This document shows positions 1-7,349 of a stretch of 19,088 nucleotides of DNA, one piece after another (position 1 is the first letter of the stretch; every line of letters begins with the position of its first letter). A program made the position numbers and the translations under genes. The stretch spans positions 1 to 19,088 of the forward strand of contig JBBTCW010000011.1 of NCBI GenBank assembly GCA_038043025.1. Reading direction: 5' to 3'. Origin of the DNA: O2-02-FULL-42-9 sp038043025 (lineage in GTDB: Bacteria; Pseudomonadota; Gammaproteobacteria; UBA12402). The notes under the pieces are model-generated. The model was not told where the DNA came from. It made no database searches and saw only the letters and a program-made list of their open reading frames with translations.

Positions 1-13
1 TTCTGGTAAATGC

Positions 14-54
14 CATTCTAACAATGAATACCAGCTTACCTCTGAGCTGAGGAT
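14..54 (-). repeat. Dispersed 41-bp repeat, copy 1
   Basis: This stretch matches 11063-11103 at 39 of 41 positions; the differences are at 23 and 33. It contains the core CCTCTGAGCTGAGG (39-52), which on the other strand reads CCTCAGCTCAGAGG. It lies about 20 bp past the stop codon of the 76-630 gene, so like the other copies it is at a gene 3' end. No transposase or long inverted termini are visible, so it is a short non-coding repeat of unknown type. Confidence 0.85.
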
Positions 55-75
55 AATATAATGAGATAACAAAAC

Positions 76-630
76 TTAAAAACTATAGCCCATTCCCATA
101 TCAGCCGCGACCATGTCTACATCGATATCATCGGCTGTTTGTAATTTATTTCGCAATGCGCCATGGGTTTGCTCTAATTCCGCCTGATAGGCTTTATTGG
201 TTAAACTACTCACTACGGGCATATGCCGACCTAACACATGATATAAAGCACTCTCAAAACCATCAACCGTTTTAATATCTTGACGCGTCCAAGCGCGCGT
301 GAGCGAACCACATAATTCAATCATGTCGGACATCGACATTTCTTGATTTAATATACGTTGTGTATCTTGTCGACCAAACATGCCTGCGCTTTGTAAAGAA
401 CTATGTCGCGCAAGTTTATCTAACTTGCCTGATAAGCCATCTAACGCAGCCGTCGTATTATATAAAATCATGAGGGGATCTTGAAAAGGACGTTCATTGG
501 CTTTTTTATAAATCAACGAATCGAGTGTATGCTCATTATCCAAGAAACTCGTCAGCAATTTTTCTAAAAAAACTTTTAACTCATCGACAAGTTTATTTTT
601 CTCTTGATCTACTTCCATATGCTCTACCAT
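76..630 (-). CDS. Unknown 184-aa protein downstream of hslU
   Basis: I do not recognise this protein. It is hydrophilic and looks mostly helical, with a charged N-terminus (residues 1-30 rich in E, D and K), no signal peptide and no membrane segment. It ends in an acidic then Met/Gly-rich tail. The ATG start is well supported: AAGGAGGG lies at 637-644, six bases upstream. It follows hslU on the same strand after a 74-bp gap and could be the last gene of that operon, but a promoter-like pair at 667-696 suggests it can be expressed alone. A dispersed repeat begins just beyond its stop codon. The strong ribosome binding site makes a real gene likely. A lineage-specific protein, possibly a secreted one, is only a guess. 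Confidence 0.75.
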   Translation of the reverse strand: MVEHMEVDQEKNKLVDELKVFLEKLLTSFLDNEHTLDSLIYKKANERPFQDPLMILYNTTAALDGLSGKLDKLARHSSLQSAGMFGRQDTQRILNQEMSMSDMIELCGSLTRAWTRQDIKTVDGFESALYHVLGRHMPVVSSLTNKAYQAELEQTHGALRNKLQTADDIDVDMVAADMGMGYSF

Positions 631-666
631 GTCACACCCTCCTTGATGCTTGCTATAGTATCCATT

Positions 667-696
667 ATTCTAATCTAACTTCTTGATTAATAGCAA
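667..696 (-). promoter_or_regulatory. Possible promoter for the 184-aa gene
   Basis: On the minus strand TTGCTA (696-691) and TAGAAT (672-667) are separated by 18 bp, placing a start near 660, about 30 bases before the ATG. The -10 matches consensus at five of six bases and the -35 at four. The region is AT-rich, so a chance match is possible. Confidence 0.3.
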
Positions 697-704
697 GGTT
701 ATTT

Positions 705-2078
705 TTATAAAATATAGCGACTCAAATCATCGTCTTTCAGCAGCTCGTTTAGGTGGCGGTTGACATATTGTCGATCAATGTTAATGTTTTTCTTTACACA
801 ATCCGGTGCTTCAAAAGAAACCACTTCGAGCAATCTTTCCATCACCGTGTGCAAACGACGTGCACCAATATTTTCCAAATGTTCATTCACCTGAAAAGCC
901 ACTTCGGCAATGCGACGAATGCCTTCTGCAGTAAATTTCAGCTTTACGCCTTCCGTTAAAAGCAATGCCGCATATTGTTCCGTCAACGATGCTTTTGTGT
1001 CCGTTAAAATCTTCACAAAATCATCTGCAGTTAACGCTTTTAACTCAACACGAATCGGCAAACGCCCTTGCAACTCGGGCACTAAGTCAGACGGTTTTGA
1101 AACATGAAACGCCCCTGACGCAATAAACAAAATATGATCGGTTTGCAACATGCCGTATTTTGTTGACACCGTACAACCTTCGATTAAGGGCAATAAATCA
1201 CGCTGTACACCTTCGCGTGAAATATCGGCGCCGCGCACATGACCTTCGGTACTGCGTGTAATTTTGTCAATCTCATCTAAAAACACGATACCGTGTTGCT
1301 CAACACTATTAACCGCATCTAATTTCAATCGTTCATCATCAATGAGTTTTGCCGCTTCCTCGTCTTCTAAAATTTTCATCGCATCTTTAATAAGCATCCG
1401 ACGCGTTTTCTTTTTCGCGCCCGACGATAAGCTTTGAAACAAACCGCTTAATTGACTCGTCATCTCTTCCATGCCGGGCGGACCCATAATTTCAACGCCA
1501 ACCGATGGCAAGGACAGTTGCACATCGATCTCGCGATCATCTAATTTTCCTTCGCGCAATTGTTTGCGAAATTTGGCTTTGGTGTTTTCGCCGTGCGTTT
1601 CTTTTACCCCATTGGCATCAATCACCTCATCTGGCGCGGGCAACAAAATATCTAAAATTCTTTTTTCAGCGGCATCATGCGCCATGGGTGCTGCTTTCGC
1701 TAACGCTTCTTCGCGTTTCATTTTAACAGCGGCATCCACTAAATCACGAATAATCGATTCCACATCGCGCCCCACATAACCCACTTCGGTAAATTTAGTC
1801 GCTTCGACTTTAATAAAAGGCGCCTTAACCAATTTTGCTAAACGGCGAGCAATTTCAGTTTTACCGACACCCGTTGGTCCAATCATAAGAATATTTTTGG
1901 GGGTAATTTCACCACGCAAGTCAGCGGGCACTTGTTGACGACGCCAACGATTGCGTAACGCCACCGCAACAGCACGTTTCGCATCATTTTGACCAATGAT
2001 AAAACGATCCAGTTCGCTTACAATTTCTTTGGGTGTCATCACGAAAGGTGTCGTTATCTCAGCAATAGTTGCCATCAT
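705..2078 (-). CDS. hslU: ATP-dependent protease ATPase subunit HslU
   Basis: HslU is the AAA+ unfoldase ring that feeds proteins into the HslV peptidase in the cytoplasm. Visible features are the N-terminal segment TPKEIVSELD, Walker A GPTGVGKT (residues 67-74), the pore loop GYVGRD (100-105), an I-domain insertion (about 110-240), Walker B IVFLDE (264-269) and the C-terminal end LSRYIL, whose last residues activate HslV in this family. The length (457 aa) is slightly above the E. coli protein because about 13 residues precede the usual MTP start. ATG codons at 2078 and 2075 both follow TAAGG (2085-2089), and the internal Met14 has no ribosome binding site, so the longer form is preferred. 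It lies 18 bp downstream of hslV and is presumably translated from the same mRNA. Confidence 0.97.
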   Translation of the reverse strand: MMATIAEITTPFVMTPKEIVSELDRFIIGQNDAKRAVAVALRNRWRRQQVPADLRGEITPKNILMIGPTGVGKTEIARRLAKLVKAPFIKVEATKFTEVGYVGRDVESIIRDLVDAAVKMKREEALAKAAPMAHDAAEKRILDILLPAPDEVIDANGVKETHGENTKAKFRKQLREGKLDDREIDVQLSLPSVGVEIMGPPGMEEMTSQLSGLFQSLSSGAKKKTRRMLIKDAMKILEDEEAAKLIDDERLKLDAVNSVEQHGIVFLDEIDKITRSTEGHVRGADISREGVQRDLLPLIEGCTVSTKYGMLQTDHILFIASGAFHVSKPSDLVPELQGRLPIRVELKALTADDFVKILTDTKASLTEQYAALLLTEGVKLKFTAEGIRRIAEVAFQVNEHLENIGARRLHTVMERLLEVVSFEAPDCVKKNINIDRQYVNRHLNELLKDDDLSRYIL

Positions 2079-2096
2079 AAAAAGCCTTATAGAAAT

Positions 2097-2645
2097 TTAT
2101 TTTTTACGGATCGTCAGTTCTTCGATCACTAAATTTTGATTGGTGTAAATACAAATGTTGCTCGCGATCGTTAAACTTTTTTCAACAATCTGACGTGCAT
2201 CTAATTGGGTATTTTCGACAAGTGCTGTCGCGGCTGCTTGCGCAAATGAACCGCCAGAGCCAATGGCAATTAAATTATTTTCTGGCTCAATGACATCGCC
2301 ATTACCCGTAATAATAAGTGAGCTATCCATATCGGCAACCGCTAGCAACGCTTCTAATCGACGTAGCATACGATCCGTACGCCAGTCTTTCGCGAGTTCA
2401 ACGGCCGCACGTGCCAATTGGCCATGATACATTTCAAGTTTTTGCTCGAAGCGCTCAAACAAGGTGAATGCATCTGCAGTACCACCGGCAAACCCGGCAA
2501 TCACTTGGTCGTTGAACAACCGTCTCACCTTGCGCGCATTGCCTTTCATGACCACATTGCCCATGGTTACCTGACCATCGCCACCGATGACGACCTGGTT
2601 CCCGCGACGAACCGATAAAATCGTTGTACCTTTATATTGATCCAA
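2097..2645 (-). CDS. hslV: ATP-dependent protease peptidase subunit HslV, TTG start
   Basis: HslV is the threonine peptidase of the HslUV complex, related to the 20S proteasome beta subunit. The protein begins MDQYKG followed by TTILSVRRG. Thr7 aligns with the catalytic Thr exposed in mature HslV, so a six-residue leader must be removed; leaders ending in Gly or Ala before TT are common in this family. GDGQVTMGN, the FAGGTADAFTLFE block and AIGSGG are typical. The start codon is TTG (2645-2643): no ATG lies between it and the catalytic Thr, and AGGAGA (2653-2658) is seven bases upstream. It precedes hslU by 18 bp and follows the SPOR gene after 67 bp. Length 182 aa, normal for the family. Confidence 0.97.
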   Translation of the reverse strand: MDQYKGTTILSVRRGNQVVIGGDGQVTMGNVVMKGNARKVRRLFNDQVIAGFAGGTADAFTLFERFEQKLEMYHGQLARAAVELAKDWRTDRMLRRLEALLAVADMDSSLIITGNGDVIEPENNLIAIGSGGSFAQAAATALVENTQLDARQIVEKSLTIASNICIYTNQNLVIEELTIRKK

Positions 2646-2652
2646 GAATACT

Positions 2653-2658
2653 TCTCCT
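2653..2658 (-). promoter_or_regulatory. Shine-Dalgarno fixing the TTG start of hslV
   Basis: AGGAGA on the minus strand is seven bases before TTG (2645-2643). It is the only good ribosome binding site near the gene start, and it supports the noncanonical initiation codon. Confidence 0.75.
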
Positions 2659-2712
2659 GTATTTAAGTCTGATGAACCATGGATATGAGGGCTTTTATCC
2701 CCACTTTCAAGG

Positions 2713-3297
2713 TCATTTTCGATCGATTTCCAAAAGCACGCTGCTAATGTCCTGCTGACTCAAGGTATCTCGCGCAGCCTTTGCATCACTCATCTCATTA
2801 AACGGCCCGACTTGAACGCGATACCATTCCATTTGACCACGCATCATCGGCACAACTTTACTACGAAATCCAATTTCATTCAATTTGGTTTCAAACGCCT
2901 TCACATCATTTGGATCAGACAACGAGGCGACTTGTAATATATATTTTGTTTTTTTGTCAGCGGATGCCGTCGCATCGGTTGCAACATTGACCGTATTTTT
3001 GGGCAACATACTATAAAAATCAAAATGTACCGGCGGCGCTTCTTCTTTTGCCACTTTTTGTGGTGCTGTTTTTTTCACGATTGTCGTCGGCTGATCAACG
3101 GTAGGTGCTTCGATCTTATCCTTTAGTTTACTATAAAAATATAATCCTCCCGCAACACCCAACCCAATCACAATCAATACAATAAAAATAAAAAGCCACG
3201 GAAAATGTTTTTTCGGTTTTTCGGGCGACTTCTTGCTCGCGGGCTTTCGCCAATTACGCGAATTGCCATGCGCACGATGCACATAATCTTTTGGCAT
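2713..3297 (-). CDS. SPOR-domain membrane protein, FtsN-like
   Basis: A bitopic inner-membrane protein with a short basic cytoplasmic tail (residues 1-31, many K and R), one hydrophobic segment (about 32-54), a Pro/Lys/Thr linker (about 60-110) and a C-terminal SPOR domain (about 117-192: YILQVASLSD at the start, WYRVQVGPF in the middle). SPOR domains bind septal peptidoglycan stripped of stem peptides. The architecture and the position just before hslVU match FtsN of enterobacteria and the SPOR protein beside argS in pseudomonads. A role in cell division is inferred; the essential FtsN motif near the membrane is not obvious. The ATG is one base after the argS stop, and GAGGTG in the end of argS serves as its ribosome binding site, so the two genes are translationally close. 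Confidence 0.88.
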   Translation of the reverse strand: MPKDYVHRAHGNSRNWRKPASKKSPEKPKKHFPWLFIFIVLIVIGLGVAGGLYFYSKLKDKIEAPTVDQPTTIVKKTAPQKVAKEEAPPVHFDFYSMLPKNTVNVATDATASADKKTKYILQVASLSDPNDVKAFETKLNEIGFRSKVVPMMRGQMEWYRVQVGPFNEMSDAKAARDTLSQQDISSVLLEIDRK

Positions 3298-3298
3298 A

Positions 3299-5056
3299 TT
3301 ACATCACCTCGGGTGTTGATATCTTTAATAAATTCAATCCATTCTGTAAAATTTGCCTAGTTGCCATCACTAAACTTAATCGCGCATGACGCAACGCATC
3401 ATCGTCTATAATAAATTTCTCGGCATTATAATAAACGTGAAAACGATTTGCGAGCTCGCGTAAATAATTCGCTAATTGATGTGGCGCCAAGTCCTGCGCT
3501 GCTTTCAATATCACTTCGGGATACTGCGATATATAGGATACTAAGGCTTTTTCATAGGAAGAATTTAGACGATCGAGACTGGCGATGCCCGCCGCTGGAT
3601 CAAATATCATATGACGTTCGTCTAACTGACGAAACACACTACAAATGCGCGCATAAGCGTACTGTATATAATAAACCGGATTTTCATTTGATTTTGATTT
3701 TGCCAAATCCAAATCAAAATCCATATGCTGATCGCATGCACGCATCACGTAAAAAAATCGCGCCGCATCATTACCAACTTCTTCGCGCAATTCGCGTAAC
3801 GTCACAAATGACCCGCTGCGCGTTGACATCTGTACCTTTTTGCCATCGCGCCACAACACCGCGAATTGCACTAGCGGAATTTGTAGCGCCTCTTTTTTTA
3901 ACCCTAATGCGCCGACGGCGGCACGAATGCGCGACACATAACCATGATGATCGGCGCCAAATATATCGATCAAACGATCAAACCTACGCTCGAGCTTATA
4001 CCAATGATAAGCAACATCCGACGCAAAATAAGTATGCGCTCCGTTGCTGCGCATGAGCACGCGATCTTTTTCATCGCCAAATTTGGTCGCACGAAACCAC
4101 TGTGCGCCGTCTTTTTCAAATACATGGCCGCGCTCGCGCAATGCGTCAATTCCTTTTTGAATCGCGCCGCTCTCTAATAAATATTTTTCGGAAAACCACT
4201 CATCAAAATCCACGCGAAACTCATGCAGATCATCTTTGATGTCCGCTAATATCGTGTCGGTGCCCCGCTGATGAATCGTCTCATAACCCTGTTTTAATAG
4301 CTCTTTTGCGCGTGTAATTAATGCATCAATATGCGCGTCTTTATCACCACCTTGCGGTTCGTCAGCGGGAATATGCTCAAAAACTTTTGCGGATGGATGT
4401 TTAAATGTATCTTGATATTGATCCTTCAACGCTTGCGCAATCGCCACAATATAATCACCGCGATAACCATTGGCCGGAAAAATAAATTTTTCGCCTAAAA
4501 TTTCTAAATAACGCAACCAAATACTCGTTGCCAAAATATCCATTTGACGGCCGGCATCGTTCACATAATATTCGCGGTGCACATCAAAACCCACCGCTTG
4601 TAATAAATCCGAAACCACCGAACCATACGCCGCACCACGCCCATGTCCCACGTGCAATGGACCCGTTGGATTCGCCGAAACAAATTCGACGATGACACGC
4701 TGCTTTTTCCCAATATCACTCAAGCCAAATTTTTTGCCCTCTTCTAAAATTTTTGCAATGACGGATTGCTCAACATTTTGTTTCACAAAAAAATTAATGA
4801 ACCCTGGCCCCGCAATTTCAATTTTCTCAATCTCCTTGGCATGGCTTAATGCATCCACTAATAAAGTCGCCAATTCAAGCGGCGACAATTGAGCGGATTT
4901 CGCCAACATCAATGCAATGTTACTCGAATAATCGCCATGCTTAGCTTCTTTTGTGCGATCGATGCGAAAAACAGTTGGCACCTCGGCGGGCAAACGACCG
5001 TCGGCCTGCAGTTGTAACACCGCTTGTTCCAGTAATTGTTGTAATGTTTCTTTCAT
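3299..5056 (-). CDS. argS: Arginyl-tRNA synthetase
   Basis: A class I aminoacyl-tRNA synthetase that charges tRNA-Arg in the cytoplasm. It shows the N-terminal tRNA-binding domain (residues 1 to about 110, with KHGDYSSNIALMLAK), the HIGH-type motif HVGH (135-138) inside NPTGPLHVGHGRG, and the KMSKS-region equivalent VQMSTRSG, a degenerate form normal for this enzyme. The C-terminal half has the DALR-type anticodon-binding region with an NPVYYIQYAYAR segment. Length 585 aa is typical. The ATG is preceded by only a weak ribosome binding site. A plausible promoter lies at 5092-5119. It heads the argS - SPOR gene - hslV - hslU run. Confidence 0.97.
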   Translation of the reverse strand: MKETLQQLLEQAVLQLQADGRLPAEVPTVFRIDRTKEAKHGDYSSNIALMLAKSAQLSPLELATLLVDALSHAKEIEKIEIAGPGFINFFVKQNVEQSVIAKILEEGKKFGLSDIGKKQRVIVEFVSANPTGPLHVGHGRGAAYGSVVSDLLQAVGFDVHREYYVNDAGRQMDILATSIWLRYLEILGEKFIFPANGYRGDYIVAIAQALKDQYQDTFKHPSAKVFEHIPADEPQGGDKDAHIDALITRAKELLKQGYETIHQRGTDTILADIKDDLHEFRVDFDEWFSEKYLLESGAIQKGIDALRERGHVFEKDGAQWFRATKFGDEKDRVLMRSNGAHTYFASDVAYHWYKLERRFDRLIDIFGADHHGYVSRIRAAVGALGLKKEALQIPLVQFAVLWRDGKKVQMSTRSGSFVTLRELREEVGNDAARFFYVMRACDQHMDFDLDLAKSKSNENPVYYIQYAYARICSVFRQLDERHMIFDPAAGIASLDRLNSSYEKALVSYISQYPEVILKAAQDLAPHQLANYLRELANRFHVYYNAEKFIIDDDALRHARLSLVMATRQILQNGLNLLKISTPEVM

Positions 5057-5091
5057 CAGGCAAAAATTCAGTGATTATTTGAAGGAGTTAT

Positions 5092-5119
5092 ATTATCCTG
5101 TCTACTTTATAAAATCCAA
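5092..5119 (-). promoter_or_regulatory. Candidate argS promoter, divergent from the uracil-DNA glycosylase gene
   Basis: On the minus strand TTGGAT (5119-5114) and GATAAT (5097-5092) are 16 bp apart, giving a start near 5085 and a leader of about 30 bases. The gap to the + strand gene at 5127 is only 70 bp, so promoters for the two directions must overlap. On the + strand TTGAAG (5079-5084) and TACTTT (5103-5108), 18 bp apart, are a weaker candidate. Confidence 0.4.
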
Positions 5120-5126
5120 CGCTTAT

Positions 5127-5798
5127 ATGAATACCAAACAATTAGCCTATTTAGACGCCATGGATATCTCTGTCTGGCAAAAACGCAACATGCAATCCAA
5201 ACCTATCACTATGGACATTCAAACCATAAGCCCAACGGCCGAGGGAATATGGGAAAAACTTGAGTTGCAGGTCAAAAACTGCACGCTCTGTGAACTTTCA
5301 AAAACACGAACTCAAACCGTATTCGGCGTGGGCAATCGGCAAACTGATCTTTTATTGATCGGCGAGGCGCCGGGAGCCAGCGAGGATGCGCAAGGAGAGC
5401 CGTTCGTCGGCCGCGCCGGACTTCTCCTAAATGAAATGTTGAAATCAATCGGGCTCAATCGACAAACGACTTACATCACTAATATTTTAAAATGTCGGCC
5501 ACCCAACAATCGCGATCCATTGCCGCACGAAGTCAAACTCTGTACGCCGTATCTCAACGAGCAAATCACATTAATCAATCCTAAAATGATCGTCGCTATC
5601 GGCCGCATCGCCGCGCAATTTTTATTAAACACCGACACCCCCATCGGTAAAATGCGCACGCAACTCCATCACTATGGCGAAAAAAAAATTCCACTGATCG
5701 TGATTTATCATCCTGCTTATTTATTACGTTCACCACGTGAAAAAGCCAAAGCGTATCGGGATATGCTGCAGATTCAGAAAATTCTAAAAAGTTTATAA
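5127..5798 (+). CDS. Family 4 (iron-sulfur) uracil-DNA glycosylase
   Basis: This enzyme removes uracil from DNA, the first step of base excision repair. It shows the family's catalytic/binding motifs GEAPGASEDAQGEPFVGRAG (residues 79-98) and HPAYLLR (195-201), plus four cysteines, Cys52, Cys55, Cys123 and Cys139, in the pattern that holds the [4Fe-4S] cluster. The first residues MNTKQLAYLDAM resemble the conserved start of gammaproteobacterial members, so ATG 5127 is chosen although the reading frame stays open upstream into antisense argS and the ribosome binding site is weak. Length 223 aa. Its stop codon overlaps that of the convergent gene in TTATAA (5793-5798). It is often annotated as an SPO1 DNA polymerase-related protein. 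Confidence 0.93.
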   Translation: MNTKQLAYLDAMDISVWQKRNMQSKPITMDIQTISPTAEGIWEKLELQVKNCTLCELSKTRTQTVFGVGNRQTDLLLIGEAPGASEDAQGEPFVGRAGLLLNEMLKSIGLNRQTTYITNILKCRPPNNRDPLPHEVKLCTPYLNEQITLINPKMIVAIGRIAAQFLLNTDTPIGKMRTQLHHYGEKKIPLIVIYHPAYLLRSPREKAKAYRDMLQIQKILKSL

Positions 5799-7148
5799 CC
5801 CCATGGTCAGCGGCGTAGCAGCGACCTCGACCTGAAGAATGCCTTTCTCGATCAGCGAGGCGCGACCAACCGCTAACGCTTGTTCGTAATGCTTCTGCCA
5901 AACACGATTTAAATATTCACGCTTTTCGGGCACGCTATCGGCTGCATAACACAAGTTCTCGCGATCTGCTAAAAGACGGGCATAGTTTGCATTATAACAC
6001 TTCGCCAATACGAACCTATCAAAATTAAACCCGCGCCGAACTAACGCTGACAATTTCCGCATTATCTCGGCTTGATTTTTTGACAACTCATCAAACTGCT
6101 CCGTCGTGTGTACTGGCGAACAATATAAATATAAATCAATATGCTGCTTTACAAAAGATTTCGCCATTTCTTTTGCATTTTGTTTTATCTCATCAATATC
6201 GATATACTCAAAAGCCAGGGTAGTGGGTAGAACTAAACTCAAATCTAATGGCAATTTCTTATGCGTTCTCTCGACAGTGGCGCGTATTTCCGCCAAATTG
6301 CACCCAACGTCTTTGTCGGCGCGTGACTTATGGTCTTCAGCATAATCCTTACAAAAGTCAGCCGTCCTTCGCTTCATTTTTATCTGACGCTTGAAATAAT
6401 GCCGTAAACCTTCATTTTTTTCATCGCCCATGTTCAATCTTTTAAGCGCATCTTCATAACATTGCGTCCAAGCACCCATCAATTTTTCTTTACCCTCAGG
6501 ATTTTTTTCTAACAATTTTGCTCGTTGCGCACATAACTCTTTATATCGATCACTATACCACGTCATGATTTTCGAGCACTCTACTTCCTTACGCAGCTTA
6601 ACCCAAGACATAAAATCATCTAATTTCACTGCTGTTGCATGTTTATCAAAGTCCTCAAACTTTCTATGTGTTTTTTTAAAGGCCATTATAAATAATTCAG
6701 CCATGGCATGTGCATTTTCTCGCACACCGTCTTCCACCACCTCTACAGGTGAATCAGCAGAACCATGTGAAATCGTTGTAAGCTCAATAGAATCGGGGGT
6801 CGCTGACTTGCGCGCAGATAAGCCTGTTTGTAACGCTTCATATCGCGTTCGGTCAGAAGACATTTCATTCACTATACGCATCGGTGCAGTTACGGGTGTC
6901 GCGTCATCACCCTCGAAACGCAACCCAAATAATCGGTTTATATAGATTCTTTCCCAGCATGAAACAGCTTGCGCATCTAACGTCCCATCTGGCGCTACTA
7001 AGGAGAGTTTTTTTTGAAAAGCCGCTTCCACAGCCTCGCCTTTCGCACACTGGACAAATAATTCGGCTGATCGCAAAGCATTATCATGTATTGCACGATA
7101 CTCAGGAGTGAACAGCTTAAATCTCAAAAACTCAAAATGGCTTGGCAT
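5793..7148 (-). CDS. Unknown 451-aa helical protein with three internal repeats
   Basis: No known family is recognised. The protein is hydrophilic, rich in charged residues and Cys, without signal peptide or membrane segment. It contains three related units. Each starts with an NA-x3-A-x2-F[VI] helix (residues 23-32, 145-154, 324-333) and ends with a P[DE]-x-W-x-YE-type block (53-74, 217-238, 407-428); the last two read PEGKEKLMGAWTQCYEDAL and PEKREYLNRVWQKHYEQAL. A polar linker (about 80-140) separates units 1 and 2. ATG 7148 follows AAGGGG with six bases between; the GTG one codon earlier is too close to it. It is divergent from the 375-aa gene and has its own PmrA-box-like promoter. An effector of a type IV secretion system is a reasonable but unproven idea. 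Confidence 0.8.
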   Translation of the reverse strand: MPSHFEFLRFKLFTPEYRAIHDNALRSAELFVQCAKGEAVEAAFQKKLSLVAPDGTLDAQAVSCWERIYINRLFGLRFEGDDATPVTAPMRIVNEMSSDRTRYEALQTGLSARKSATPDSIELTTISHGSADSPVEVVEDGVRENAHAMAELFIMAFKKTHRKFEDFDKHATAVKLDDFMSWVKLRKEVECSKIMTWYSDRYKELCAQRAKLLEKNPEGKEKLMGAWTQCYEDALKRLNMGDEKNEGLRHYFKRQIKMKRRTADFCKDYAEDHKSRADKDVGCNLAEIRATVERTHKKLPLDLSLVLPTTLAFEYIDIDEIKQNAKEMAKSFVKQHIDLYLYCSPVHTTEQFDELSKNQAEIMRKLSALVRRGFNFDRFVLAKCYNANYARLLADRENLCYAADSVPEKREYLNRVWQKHYEQALAVGRASLIEKGILQVEVAATPLTMGL

Positions 7149-7183
7149 CACTAACCCCTTATTTCTATTATTTTTATGCCTGC

Positions 7184-7189
7184 ATTGTA
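7184..7189 (-). promoter_or_regulatory. -10 element of the 451-aa gene
   Basis: TACAAT on the minus strand (five of six consensus bases) is 10 bp downstream of the CTTAAG half-site of the left box. It predicts a start near 7177 and a leader of about 29 bases holding AAGGGG and the ATG at 7148. No good -35 is present, as expected for an activator-dependent promoter. Confidence 0.55.
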
Positions 7190-7199
7190 GCAGCCAATT

Positions 7200-7216
7200 C
7201 TTAAGGAAATATTAAA
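7200..7216 (-). promoter_or_regulatory. PmrA-box-like operator, left copy
   Basis: Read on the minus strand, this is TTTAAT-ATTTC-CTTAAG, an exact fit to YTTAAK-N5-YTTAAK, the pattern bound by PmrA-type OmpR-family response regulators. It overlaps the -35 position of the 451-aa gene. Binding by PmrA is inferred from the pattern. Confidence 0.6.
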
Positions 7217-7287
7217 TAGGTCTTTTTTTATACAAAAATAGGCCTTTTTCAAAAAATTGGCCTAAAAAATGCATATTTTTCAAGCGA

Positions 7288-7304
7288 TTTAAGATTTCCT
7301 TAAG
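7288..7304 (+). promoter_or_regulatory. PmrA-box-like operator, right copy
   Basis: On the + strand this is TTTAAG-ATTTC-CTTAAG, again an exact fit to YTTAAK-N5-YTTAAK, with the same N5 sequence as the left box. It faces the 375-aa gene, and its second half-site ends 10 bp before the -10-like hexamer at 7315. Confidence 0.6.
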
Positions 7305-7314
7305 AATTCGCCGC

Positions 7315-7320
7315 CATACT
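7315..7320 (+). promoter_or_regulatory. -10-like element of the 375-aa gene
   Basis: CATACT (four of six consensus bases, keeping A2 and T6) has the same 10-bp spacing from CTTAAG as TACAAT on the other side. A perfect TATAAT lies at 7328-7333, but initiation from it would fall inside GGAGA (7336-7340), the ribosome binding site, so CATACT is preferred. The choice is not certain. Confidence 0.4.
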
Positions 7321-7349
7321 TGATTAATATAATATGGAGACAAAAAAAA

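Larger units (their letters stand above)
7196..7308. repeat. 113-bp imperfect palindrome in the divergent intergenic region
   Basis: The arms 7196-7217 and 7287-7308 are inverted copies matching at 21 of 22 bases, with the core AATTCTTAAGGAAAT exact. An inner pair TAGGCC (7239-7244) and GGCCTA (7259-7264) shares nearly the same centre, about 7252. The sequence between is very AT-rich. The arms contain the two operator boxes. Confidence 0.85.

Noticed and set aside
3448..4056. 202-aa open frame on the + strand opposite argS
   Set aside because: It lies wholly antisense to argS, has no ribosome binding site, and its His/Arg-rich composition is what the reverse strand of a coding gene gives.
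6565..6945. 126-aa open frame on the + strand
   Set aside because: Antisense to the 451-aa gene, whose start, ribosome binding site and internal repeats are all coherent; no initiation signal.
7239..7264. Rho-independent terminator from the TAGGCC/GGCCTA dyad
   Set aside because: It sits between two divergent promoters, with no transcript running into it, and the 14-base loop and 6-bp stem are weak.
7328..7333. Perfect TATAAT as -10 of the 375-aa gene
   Set aside because: Initiation from it would remove the GGAGA ribosome binding site; CATACT at 7315 matches the geometry of the opposite promoter.
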